A DNA stretch of 64,000 nucleotides. It comes from Cladocopium goreaui (Eukaryota > Sar > Dinophyceae > Suessiales > Symbiodiniaceae). Below are positions 13,032 through 25,200 of the stretch, one piece after another; position 1 is the first letter of the stretch; every line of letters begins with the position of its first letter. The notes below the pieces were generated by a model. The model searched no databases. It worked only from the letters and a program-made list of their open reading frames with translations, and had not been told where the DNA came from. The position numbers and the translations under genes were made by a program. The stretch spans positions 183,131-247,130 of the forward strand of contig CAMXCT020000274.1 of the NCBI GenBank assembly GCA_947184155.2. The letters are read 5' to 3'.

Positions 13032-13506
13032 TAGCAAAGGCATCACACGGTTTTACATGGGCTGGATGAACAGCCGTAGCCCGGTACGTCTGCGAAGATG
13101 TCACAGGTTTTCTGAAAACCTCCCGGATCAGGAAAGCCACTTATATAAACCATTATAAACCATTCAATCGAGCAGCCTTCAGGGATCATCTCACCTGTGA
13201 ACCAATCACCCTGAAATGGATCTACAGTTTCCACCCCAAAAATCCAGTGCAGAAAAATCCGATTGATCGAAAGTGTTGTCCGACTGCAACATTCTACAGA
13301 ATGGATATTAATGAAACATGGCTTTCATTGTGAATCCGCTGGTCATCAATATCCCGGATTATCCTTACTATGCCCAAAAATATATCTTACATTATCTTAC
13401 TATATTAATCTATCCTTACATATCCTTACTATGCCAAAAAAATAATATCTTACTATCCTTCTGAAAGAATCCACTCCAATTTTTTCCAAAGTCATCCCAC
13501 GATGTC

Positions 13507-13550
13507 TTTCGCTGTCGTCCGGTGAACCCGGCCTGAGACGGGCCGTCGCC
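13507..13550 (-). CDS. Tail exon, unrecognised
   Basis: Encodes GDGPSQAGFTGRQR; the open frame spans YPSKGDGPSQAGFTGRQRK and onward to TSWDDF. The acceptor is ccaag|GGCGAC. The GA donor CGAAA|gacatc is chosen for phase 2. Edges are tentative. Confidence 0.65.
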
Positions 13551-14399
13551 CTTGGATGGATAACCCAGAAACCACCGAGTTGCAAAGGTCCAGCTGGATA
13601 TATTCACCTCACCGCACCGGGTGGGGGTTCTAAAAATGAAACATGTCGAAACACAAAAAAAGGCCCCAGTAATAGGTCATGTTGGTTTACTAAGTTTACT
13701 ACCTATAGAGGTTAACGATTCAATCTATGGTACTATTATATAGATACATTCAGACTCAGATGGGTTCGTAATTACACACATTTATAACTGGAGGGTCCCA
13801 TCTTGAAGTGTGGTCCCGAATTTCATGCTACTGTGCAGTACTGTATGCTCTGTTTTTGGTCATCTATCAGGGTCTCCACCAATTGGCCACTGTAAACTAC
13901 CGATGCTGCCTATGTACCAAGTGAGGACGGTCGGATGGTCTAAAATTGCGTGCCAATAAGTGTTTTCTTCCCAACGAACCAGATGGAGAAATGATCTAAG
14001 CATTTCATGGAGGAATTTTGTTGGTGCAACCCGGACAACTACAGCGACTCGTCGCAGCGAAATCGGGCACCGCGGATTCTCTGGACATCTTTAGTTTGTA
14101 TACCTGCAAACTATCAACCAGTGTCCATCACCAGCACAATTTTTTTTTGCTTCCTGAAATAGGGGCACCTCAAGTTATCATTCAAACTTAGACTATTTTG
14201 ATAGTGAAATAACTATGACTCTATGCTTGTTTAAGGTATTCCCATTCCAAATAACCATCGTTTCCTGCGGATAAAAAAAAACATAAAAAACAACATCACT
14301 TGGCTGGTCATGATCATCGGTCCAAAGCGTTTTAGGAAACCCATCGCAAAAAAAATATTCCCTGAATCATACGTCAGCCGCTTCCTGAGAAGGTACGGC

Positions 14400-14505
14400 T
14401 ACCCTCTGGTAAACTAACAGTTTGCTATTGAAAATGGCTATTAATAGTGGATTTACCTATTAAAAATAGTGATTTTCCATAGTTACGTTAGTTTACCAGA
14501 GGGTA
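14400..14505. repeat. CCCTCTGG palindromic element
   Basis: Full-length, TACCCTCTGGTAAACTAAC to GTTAGTTTACCAGAGGGTA. It lies in the intron between exons 15209-15274 and 13507-13550. Confidence 0.93.
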
Positions 14506-14623
14506 GATCTGGAGGAGATACCTAACCAACCGATTTTTTTTATTTTCAAAAGCGTTGTTGGTTGATATTTCGGAATCCCATGAAGCCCCCATGAGTATCC
14601 CATCAGTCAATGGGAATTCCAGG

Positions 14624-14754
14624 ATCCGAACAGATGGAGGTACGTAAACGTACCATATGTCTGGCCATATTTTGTGGGGATATTCCCTGAAATTTAGGCC
14701 TGAAAAATAGGCCTTAAAAAAATGGTTGGTACCTCCAATTTAGGATCCTGGAAT
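14624..14754. repeat. CCAGGATCC-ended inverted repeat
   Basis: ATTCCAGGATCC at the left is mirrored by GGATCCTGGAAT at the right, with inner GGAGGTAC/GTACCTCC arms. It looks like another short non-autonomous element. Confidence 0.75.
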
Positions 14755-14955
14755 GGCCATTGAATCAGTATCCCAATGATGTCGGCATCTGCTCGAATCT
14801 CCAATATCCATCAATATCCACAAGTATTGGGATTGAACTCCCATCAATATCATTCAACATCCATTTAAATCCCATCTCAATCCTCTTAAATCCAATTGAA
14901 ATTCCAGCAATATCTACTGAACTCCCATGAAATCCCATTAAAGTCCCATCAAAAA

Positions 14956-15195
14956 CTACATCTCACTACTAACATCACAATAAATCCCAAGTCACATCAA
15001 GAACTACATCTCACTACTAAAATCACCATAAATCCCAAGTCCCATCAAAAACTACATCTCACTACTAACATTACAATAAATCCCAAGTCCCATCAAGAAC
15101 TACATCTCACTACAAAAATCACAATAAATCCCAAGTCCCATCAAGAACTACATCTCACTACTAAAATCACAATAAATCCCAAGTCCCATCAAGAA
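14956..15195. repeat. 48-bp minisatellite, 5 copies
   Basis: Five head-to-tail copies of a 48-bp unit starting CTACATCTCACTACTAA. The unit length is a multiple of 3, so plus-strand frames stay open across it, but the plus-strand ORF is not gene-like. Confidence 0.95.
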
Positions 15196-15208
15196 CTACA
15201 CAACTCTC

Positions 15209-15274
15209 CCCTTCCGCACCCCTTCCGCCTTTGGTGTCCGCGTTGGGCGTCCAGCCACCAAAGGCGCTGCTGGC
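15209..15274 (-). CDS. Tail exon, Gly-rich, unrecognised
   Basis: 22 codons: ASSAFGGWTPNADTKGGRGA then EG. The acceptor is tgtag|GCCAGC and the GA donor GGG|gagagt. It lies directly beside a 48-bp minisatellite, and the frame runs on into that repeat if unspliced. Confidence 0.75.
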
Positions 15275-16425
15275 CTACAGGATGGAGGTTCAAGCTGCAA
15301 CCACAATAGCTGAATGGGATATTCATGGAATCTATATATATATACACATATATATATAATACATATATATATATATATGTATTATATATATAATATGGGT
15401 TTTATATGATGGGATCTTGGTAGATGTTCATGAGATTTTAATGTGATTTAAACATCATTGAATGGGATTTCATTGGAGCATCAGTGGTATGTGGCAGTTG
15501 GAAATCTCAAAACTAGCCATGGAGGTGTAGTTTTTGCCTGGGAAAAGCACCGAACTAAATGGGGAATTTTCGTTTTTGCCCATGTTTGATGACCGAAAAT
15601 TGCTTACTGCAATGGTTCACATTTTTCATTTTTCTGAATGATGGCTCAAGATATTTTCAAGTCGAATCTGCTATTCAATAAAATTCAATAATATGCTTAT
15701 CAAGTCCTGGATGGTACATCTTCTATCCATTCATCATAATATCATGTGTCTCTGATGGGTCAAGAATCTTCAATATCAACAAGGACCAACATCTGCAACG
15801 GTAGGCTAGAAATGGCTAGAACATGAGATAACATGAGTTATGCCCCAAGATACAACAGTTTTCGGTCCATGTGCTGCCATGATTCACTGGATGCTCGAGC
15901 TGAGCTCGAGCTGATCTGGTGAGAAACCCACCGACGCTGATGCTTTTTCCGGAACATGGCAATGGACAACCTCTCTTCTATATAAGAAAGTCATTCACGC
16001 ATTTTACACAAGTAGAGCGGGCATAAGGCAGCTGACAGAAGGTTTTCCGATATTAAGCTATGTTCCACTTTGGAATAAACGCATGAAATCGCCTACCGGA
16101 AACAAGCAAGCAATATGCCCTGGATGGCCCGGACTAATGATCCTTGGCTGAGTATTTGGGGGGTCTGACCAATACCAAGTAGGCCACACCACAAATCCAA
16201 CACTTGTTGTGAATGATATTGTATATATATATTGTCATCATAAGCCAACAGTGCAACCTCTCACTCGAAACGTGAAATGTACCCCTCTCCTGTCCCATCC
16301 CATTCTACTGCTTGGTTCGCAAATCTTCGAAGAAACAAAACTGAGCTCGAATCATTCCCACATCAGGATCCACCCAATTCTTTATCCTCACCATCCCCGC
16401 GTCATAACCATCTTTTATGGGTTTC

Positions 16426-16518
16426 CAGGTATGGCATACGGCTCCGTGCTCGCCGTTGCGCCTTCTGTGTTCCGCCCAAGAGCCGTGCACAACACGCCGC
16501 AGGCGCGTTGGAAGTGAC
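16426..16518 (-). CDS. Tail exon, unrecognised, frame uncertain
   Basis: A GC-rich island of about 31 codons with acceptor cccag|GTCAC. Phase 0 gives APAACCARLLGGTQKAQRRA, very basic. Another frame (HFQRACGVLCTALGRNTEG) is equally open and has more G/C at third positions. The GA donor CCTG|gaaacc is tentative. Confidence 0.55.
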
Positions 16519-17092
16519 CTGGGGCCAAGCTGGAGCCTGAAATCCATGGATCTTGTTGGGATGCAGCACCTGGGATTATTTGGGACCATTTTCCAACGGG
16601 GGGTGTTGAATATTGTTGAAAATAGGATGGATGGAATTTAGATCATATTATATCCCCATTTCATGTCATTGTCATAAGGAAACAACTAGTGATTAATGGG
16701 AACTGAGCCATCAAACATACGTACAAGTAACAATTTTCAGGGCAAATATGATGTGATTGACATCGATTCTATAACCATCAAAATTGAAGTCAAACAAACT
16801 GCGATGGTGACAAAAGATCTCCGAATCGATGGCACTGTCTATTGAACATTGGATTAAGTAGATTAATTGGCGAAGAACGGAACAGCAAATACCCGCGGAT
16901 AATTCAACATACCAGTAGCCATCATGGAAAATAGATGAAAATACAACATTTACACAAATGTTTTACCTATTCAAAATTGTGATTTGATATATCTAAAAAT
17001 TCCTGAGCGTAGATCTTCCATGAAACAAATCCATTGCAGGGCCAAAGCACTAGAGCGAGTCCTATAAGCACAACTTTCACTGATGAGCAATA

Positions 17093-17200
17093 TACCCCCT
17101 GGTAAACTAACATAACTATGGAAAATCACCATTTTTAATGGGTAAATCCACTATAAATCACCATTTTCAATAGCGAACTGTTAGTTTACCAGGCCGGGTA
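17093..17200. repeat. CCCTCTGG palindromic element, CCGGGTA right end
   Basis: TACCCCCTGGTAAACTAACATAAC at the left, GTTAGTTTACCAGGCCGGGTA at the right. A CTGGTTGG-family element follows at 17266. Confidence 0.9.
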
Positions 17201-17265
17201 TATGTGGATGATTGAGTGTGCTGTTGGATCGTCTTCCGGCGAAAATCCAAATGATGTAACTAATC

Positions 17266-17386
17266 CTGGTTGGTGGTTGAGCCACCGACCCCTCTGAAAA
17301 ATGATGGACGAATCGTCAGTTGGGATGATGAAATTCCCTTTTCTCAATGGACAGTCATAAAAATTATGTTCCAAACCACCAACCAG
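17266..17386. repeat. CTGGTTGGTGG palindromic element
   Basis: CTGGTTGGTGGTTGAGCC at the left and AACCACCAACCAG at the right, with the internal CGTCAGTTGGGATGATGA of the family. TAACCACTAT repeats follow directly. Confidence 0.88.
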
Positions 17387-17801
17387 ATATATCATTAACC
17401 ACTATTAACCACTATTAACCACTATTAACCACTATTATGTGACTATTTGACATGGATCTGGATCTGATCAAATACTTTTGGCATTCAGAATGACGAAAAA
17501 ACACAGCTCAGATCTGAACCATCCAAATTTCATGCGTTAAATATGGTGGATCTGCAACATCCTTTGAGACATGGACCCAAAACCCATTGCCAAACACATA
17601 TCTTCATGTCATAAACCCATAAATTGGAGCATCCATCTGTCTGAGACAAAATCGCAAATGATAATCTTGAGTATATATATGTGCTGTGATTTTCTAAACA
17701 ACAAAAACACTATAAAACCAGTTTATAAAGTCCTTTCCAGTTTTTTCTCCATGACTGCTGTTTCTCGACTCCCAGCTGTTTCAGGCTCCCAATGGTCCAG
17801 C

Positions 17802-17867
17802 TTCCCTGGCCTTGATGTGCTTTTCCGTGAGATGTTCGGATGCCATGCCCATGGGAATGCCCTGCGC
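17802..17867 (-). CDS. Tail exon, unrecognised
   Basis: 22 codons, AQGIPMGMASEHLTEKHIKA then RE, phase 0, acceptor gccaag|GCGCAG and GC donor GAA|gctgga. The open frame reaches back to about 17925 (PVPVGICWDWAK), so the true 5' edge may be an AG at 17926. A second long frame is open, but this one has more G/C third positions. Confidence 0.7.
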
Positions 17868-19134
17868 CTTGGCCCAGTCCCAACAGATTCCAACAGGAAC
17901 AGGTGAAGGTGACGTCTCTACATCCCTGGACCCATGTTCAACCTTAAGCCTAGAATTTATATGTCTCTATTATTCTATTTGGGAAGCATGTTGAGGTGCT
18001 TGACAATATATCAGACTTTAGGTGTTTTTTATTCAGATTTTGCCGAACATGGAATCCAGAAACATGATCAATTTATGGTGGAATGGGCTGCGGGCGAAGA
18101 TAAAGTACGCATTTAAAGTCAGCTGTTGTCACCGCCATGAAGTCTCACTCTTCAAATGAGGCTCCAGTGAGACATCCCGCTGACTCTTGGCAAAGCTCAT
18201 CCCGTGACATGGCGATGCGCGAATGCGTCATCCGATATTCGATGAGTGGGTTTTTGGTGACATCACCAAGGGTGAAAGCGTCGGAAAGCCTGACCACTGC
18301 ACTGAACGTCTGACCTTTTGTTGGTGTGACTGTTTCAGTTGTGAGCTCTGAACACAGTCATTATTCCCCTGTACTTTGTAACCATCAATCATAAGTTTGG
18401 GCAATGTCTTGGAACATACGAAGCACCTTCTAGGCTGATAGAGTGCCTAACTAGAATCAGGAGATATCCGGACCACATGTTAAAAAAACAACTTCATGCT
18501 TTTTTTGGCGGAATCATCCTCATGTCCATCATGCTTGTGGCCAAAGAAATGCCAAACACATGGCAAATAAGCACTCCAGACTATTTGGACAAAAACATGA
18601 AGTCATCAACCAATCAACAACTAACCATAGTTGACCCATTATTCACCCATTTGTGGTTTATACGCTTCCCAATTCAATCATATTCAACCCATAACCCCTG
18701 CACCACTGAAGCTGAGAAACGATGCAGGCCTCCTGCCCTGGACCGTTATGACTTTGAGCCTCGAAGGCTTTCATATCCTGATCTCCAGTTTTTGTCACTA
18801 CTTTCCTCGTAACAGAAACACTGGGAACACAGCAGCTTCCGAAAAAAACTCGCGAAAATGGTGAACAATTTCCCACACGAAACAAGATCAGCATGTTTTT
18901 CCCCCAAAAAAACTCTTGAATTTTCAATGGTTTGTAAAACACATGGGAAACACAACAGCTTTTGCATATGTAGTTCCGCGATTCTCTTCAGATCACTGGC
19001 CACCATCAGATCATGTTCTTCCTCAACCGATCGATAAAGCCTCCAAAATTGGAGGTCGATGATTGGGTTTACATGGCTTTACCACATTACATCTAACTTT
19101 CTCATATCTTTTCACCTGGCACACATATCGTGAC

Positions 19135-19218
19135 CCTCCCCAGCCGCTGCGCGTCCTTCAGCAAGGGCGCCTTTGCCTTCTCATCCATCTGTGCACAGCG
19201 TAGGAAGCCCTGAATTTT
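19135..19218 (-). CDS. Kinesin stalk exon 32
   Basis: 28 codons: KIQGFLRCAQMDEKAKAPLL then KDAQRLGR. The acceptor is gtggag|AAAATT and the donor GGGAGG|gtcacg. The open frame also extends 5' (GNLGNFVE). It ends the clearly helical, charged part. Confidence 0.85.
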
Positions 19219-22200
19219 CTCCACGAAGTTGCCCAAGTTTCCTTGGGAGCGCGGGGGAGATCCAGATGAAGCACCGGAAAAAACCGTTAAACGGTTCAAA
19301 ACATAGGGGCACGGGAGGGATTTTCATTGGAAATTTCATTGTTATTGATGGGGATTCCATGGGATTCCTATGATTATACCCTCTGGTTATGTCAAAATAG
19401 CTATGGAAAATGGCCATTGATAGTGGATTTTCCCATGAAAAATGGTGATTTTCCATAGTTACGTTAGTTTACCAGAGGGTAGCGGTTGAGAACAGGCTTC
19501 CCATTTTTTGGGTCATGATATCATCCCCTTAAGCAACGGGAACCAGTGTTCACCGGTGATCCTCCACGGCGTCCCAGTCACGATGATCCTCAGCGATCTT
19601 GTTCCAAGCGCTTGCCCGGTGACCATCCATCTGACGAACCTCAGCGAAAAGAGAGACTTCTGAGGCGGCTTTCAAAAGATGGGAGGTTCAGAGGTCCAGG
19701 TCCCAAAGTTCTCCAAATCCTCATTTGTTCAGGAAACTATAGTGGTGAAATGAAGCAATGCCCCCCCCCATTTTTTGGGGGAAACAGCACTTTCCAAGAC
19801 AAGAATCATCAAACCTTAGTGACTTTGGAAATTCCTGCTGATACTCCCAGGTGAATCCAGGCAATGTTGGGATAACAGGGAATGAGATCCAGCCCCTGGT
19901 TGGAAGGCCGCAGGAAGATCCAGAAGCTGTTGCTGCAAAATATCCTCACCATCTCATCCTCCAAATTTGGATCAATATGAGTCAATCTGGGATCCAAGCT
20001 CTATGTTCAAAGATGTTCAAAGACTTTGGAATCAAAATCTAGCATCAAATATGGGGTTCTTTTCCAATAAACAGTAACTGCCATGCTTACCTTCCAACAC
20101 CCCACAGGCTGCTGGTTGCTCCGTGGTGCCATTAGAGCAAGAATTTGTTCCTGCTCAGTTTGCTTCGCATCTTTGGGTTCATCATCCTGACGAATGGCGA
20201 AGTTATGCGAAGTTCTAAGTGCTGATTTGGAGGGGATCTGGAATGAGGAAAAACTCTATACATACTCTGATTCCAACAAAGTTGAGCTGCTTGGTCGAAC
20301 ATGGACACAACATGACTAGTACGAGTTAAATTGGGTTACAACTTCAATGGTAGAGACCCCTTCATGGGTGAGGAATTGACAGTATCATGGGGGTTGGACC
20401 CATCAGATGTTTAAACCAAGAGAAATGGCATTTGAATGCGGAAAATGGGGAGATCATCAGAATTAGACCTTCAAAAATCGGGTATCAATGGACCCACCAC
20501 ATCGGTCCCTTGAAGTATTTCTCCAACAATGTCTTGGGATCAATATTGTGACCCACTGTTTCCTGAACAAGGACAACTAGGGGTACACTGTTTCAACTCT
20601 GATTTCCGCTCAAAAATCACCACAAAAAAACAGCATGAGAACAAAATGGACCGCGTTTGGGTTCAAAAATATGGTATCCCAAAATCCCAGGGTTTATCAT
20701 GGCCATTTTCCCTATAAAAAAATGAATTCAAATGGCCATAATTTGTGGTATCGCATGGTATCCCCAATTTTAAATCATTCTATGGGTATTAGGTACAGGT
20801 CAGAATTTGGTACCCCATTTTGTTTGTTTTGGCTAATACTAAACACATCCTAAACATCTAAAATCTGTGGTCCCCATCTAGCTTGCGCTTGAGTTTGGCA
20901 CTCTGCCTGCACCAACTTCACTTTGGCTGCCACTTGCCGCAGTAGAGGCAGGAAGTAGGCAATGGCTGCTTCCAGTTGCCTGGTACCGCGGTGATGTTTG
21001 TTTCTTAACATCCCATGGGTGTCAATTGTCTTGACAAAACATGAAGTCATTCTTACTATTTACATCTATTTATCATCCAATTCGAAAAAATACCCACTTT
21101 CGACCCATACTTATTCACATTGACCCAAACTTTGCGATGTATATATATATATAATATTAGTTAAAATTATACGTCCCAAAATATGATGGACTTATATCTC
21201 TATATATATATAAATATATATATATAATACACACCAGATCTGATCTTATCAACCAAGAATTGCCCCTTCCCAAAAGGTTCATCCCGTTTTTGGGGGCCCT
21301 TTTTTGGGGCCCACCTCTCAGCTGCAGTGAGCACGTCCAATTCCCGGGACATCGAGGCGACCTTCTTCTCCGCTTGGGACAGCAGCATCCTCCGAGGTGG
21401 AATGCTTCACCGTTAAGTTTGGGAAAGCTAAAGCAGGGTACTACCCATGATTTAATGGCATTTAATGGATCTATATAGGCCAAAAAACTTATCTAACTTA
21501 CTGGTTGGTCAAATTCACTACGGTGAATTGTTGCTTCTTAACTGCTAAAATCAATTTCACACACCCATCGCAGAGAATCGTCGCAACAATGGGGTCCTGT
21601 CACCCGCAGTGTCAGCTTCGTCGCTTTGCGCACGTTCCAGCCAGGTGTCCACATCATGTAGGGCCGCGTCCTACATGGGACGCTGCATCAAAGATGGGCC
21701 TATGGAGTAGATCCAACCGTAGGTCACGGGCAACCACATCGGCTGTCGATTCAGTAAATGAAGACATAAATCAACAAGGATACAACTACATATATGGCCA
21801 TTACATACTGTATATGGTCATTCTGAGGAAATGGCTTCGTTGTAGGCTTCGAGTGCGTCATGTGGCATCTAGCCTGCCCATTTTTTTTCAATCCAATCCC
21901 GCAGGGCTCATCCTTGCAAACAGCCACAGCGCGGCATTGCATCGTCACCTTCTGCTCCTGGCAAATTTAAGGTGACATGGCGACGTGAAAACTGGGTACA
22001 CAAACTGGGTACACCAATGGCTGACCATTTGAGAGGGAAGACGACAATGGATGGAATGGATAAAACATGATAAAACCCTACTGGAATGACAAAGATGTTA
22101 CCAATGTTACCAACCAGATTGGATTAATCAGTGAATGGCTTCCCTATTTTGAGACAAAGCTACATGGACCGCAAGTTGATCAGATCCTCTGGGAATTTTA

Positions 22201-25200
22201 GATGGATCGAACTAAGCGGGCCATCATGCCATAGAACTCAGAGAGTTAGTTATATGGTTATATGGTTATGGATCAATACCTATTAATACCATTTTTAGAG
22301 GGATGAACATCCATAAATCCCAGCTATTTTGATGTGAACTACAGGGGTACAAGGTTTTGACACACTGCCATATAATGTTATATAATTACAAAATAACATA
22401 TTATATGAACTTCTTAAGTCACCAGAAACAAATATCATAACATCACACATTTTTTGTTACCTTAAAAACACACAAAACCAGAGGAGTCACCCAATTTCGA
22501 TCCCCGACCGCGATGTGTTTGCCTTTTCCAGGATGTCGGTGATTTGCGATTGCCACGTGGAGAAGGCTTCGCCGCCCAAACTCATCAACTCCTACCACGG
22601 GACGTCACGAGGGAGTCACGAAAGAAAGGATCACTAAAGGATAGTCATGTGGCTCAAAAATCCAAAAAGAACCAAAAGGAACAGTGGTTGTTGATGGTGC
22701 AGATTACACCATCATTTGGGATGCTCCCGTCATTTGGAAAAACCCACCACACCTGGAGGGTGAGCTCCAAATCGCCGTTGTCTTCCAATAACTTCAATCT
22801 CCTGATTGCGACTGCGGATGTTTACGGTTTCTCAATGACGTCGTCATGATCAGCATGGTGAGTCCATGGTTGTTTCCCCCGTCACAATTTCTGGAAAACC
22901 ACGGCGCCATAAAGAGCCCTAGCGTGGCCATGTGCTCCTTTGGTGTTCCGCGTTGGCACGCTCGGCAATGCGCAATGCTTCCTGAGAGAATTTTCGTTGA
23001 TTCAAGGGATACAACCCATGGTTGCAAGGCCTAAAAATGGACGGATGGGATGGTCAAAGCAGAATGGGAACGTGTTTTTCTACGGTTTCATAGAAGCAAA
23101 CATTCATGGGGAATAAGCAAACATGGGGAATGCAAAGCCAAAAAGCAAGTGAGTGGGAAGTTATCCAAATAGGGATGGTGTCGAAGATCTTTGAAACCAG
23201 CCTTGATTGAAACTGATCAAACCGTTGAGCATCCCAGTATCAGAATCTGACCAGATAGCACAAGCCATATTCAGGGTACTCTTGGTGATATTCCCATGAA
23301 TGTGTTTCATGCTGTCCTGAAAATGTCTGTCCGGTATTTGAACCCCCTAATCAGAATCTTTGAAGGTTGGTATTGCCAGTCTGTGCCAGTAACATCCCCT
23401 ATGTGGGATATGTTTTTTCGTTTTGATTGGTCAGTCCACAAATTATACAATGATTAGGCATCTTCTATCAGAAATAGTTCACCTAATTGAAGGATGGCCC
23501 GTGATCTTTGACTGATGTTCACTTGTTGTTAGTCCCATGTCTGTGGAATAAAATTCTAGTCTTGTCAGTACAAATCCCAGTTCCTCCGAGTGAACATCCG
23601 AACTTGTCTTATTGAACACGTCTCGGTGAACATCTCAGTTTAGTAAGTCTCCGTTTCGGTCACAATCCCAAAAACAGGTTTCCAACAAAATCGAACTGCT
23701 CTTTACCCAGCATTGAGATGGTTCTCAAGGTCAGAGTTCCTGCGTATTTCTTCCAAGGTTCCTGTTCCAAAGCCCGCCGTTCTTCCTGGCGCCAAACATT
23801 CAATAGAAACGGAGATTTCAGCAACAAGAACAACAATGTTTGATCCACGTTTTGTTTTGTCTGGGCAAACCATATTGTGTCAAGAATACACAATATTATA
23901 TATAATATACTAGTATATATTATATTATATATATTATTATATTATATTATATACTATTATATTATATTATATTATATTATATCAAATTATATTATATTAT
24001 ATTATATATTATTATATTATAAACTATTATATTATATTATATTATATACTATTATATTATATTATATTGTATTATATATTATATTATAAACTATTATATT
24101 ATATTATATTATATTATATACTATTATATTATATTATATTGTATTATATCATATTACATTATATACTATTATATTATATTATATCATATTATATTATATT
24201 ATATTATATACAGTATATATATACACCATATATATAATATACATAGTATTATTATATATATAATATATATATATAATATACATATATATATATATAATAT
24301 ATACATATGTAATATATATATATATGTAATATATATATATATACATATGTAATATATATATATATGTAATATATGTATACCAACCTAGTCTTCCAAGCTT
24401 CAGAGAATTCAGCATCCAATCAAGAGCCTCTTTTTGGGCTCTCCCAAAAAAGATCTGCGTGTATCCTTCAAAATCCCACGAGTCTCGAGGATGGAAAACT
24501 CAAAAATCTCATGATCACCGGGACCATCCTGAGATTTGGGGAGACTCCTTCATTTCTCGGTTTTTTGCAATTCCCAGGTAGAAAAGTGGAGAAACCTGGA
24601 TATATGAGAAATAACATACCAATATATATATATATATATATGTATCCAGGTTATATGAGTTATTAACTGTAGAATGTTTGGAAAATATCATCAATAACAT
24701 CCTAGAAACACTTTCGGGCATCTTGATCGTTGCTGTATAGTATACTCCTCCGTGAAAAAGGGTCGAAGATCAATCCGTCAACCTACCATTGCAGCTTTGA
24801 TGGTGAAAACAGCTACTGAGTTTTAGCTGGTTAAACACCTAAGCAGTTGGCAATATATATGGCAATATCCTGATGTTTGTTGTTTAAAATCTTAAAATCC
24901 AGATTGTTACTGGTTGAATTCTCACGTTTGCTGCTTCAATCCACTTCCCTGACGAAATGTCCATAGTTTACATCACTTTGCTACAAGATGGGGCCCCCAA
25001 GATAGCTAAGTTGGTTTATAAGTGGTTTAACTATGGTTTATGGTAGATATAGCTATAGTTAATGGGGATTATCATGGTTTTTAAACCAACTTATAACTGG
25101 GGGGCCCCAGTTTGCTACGGAAGTCAGCATTTTCTTCCACGTGCTTCGATCTCCAGCGGTCTCCTCGTGCTTCTGCGTGTCACGTTCCTTGTCTTCCCAC

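Noticed and set aside
23877..24415. Ile/Tyr-rich ORFs on both strands
   Set aside because: They are translations of AT microsatellites.
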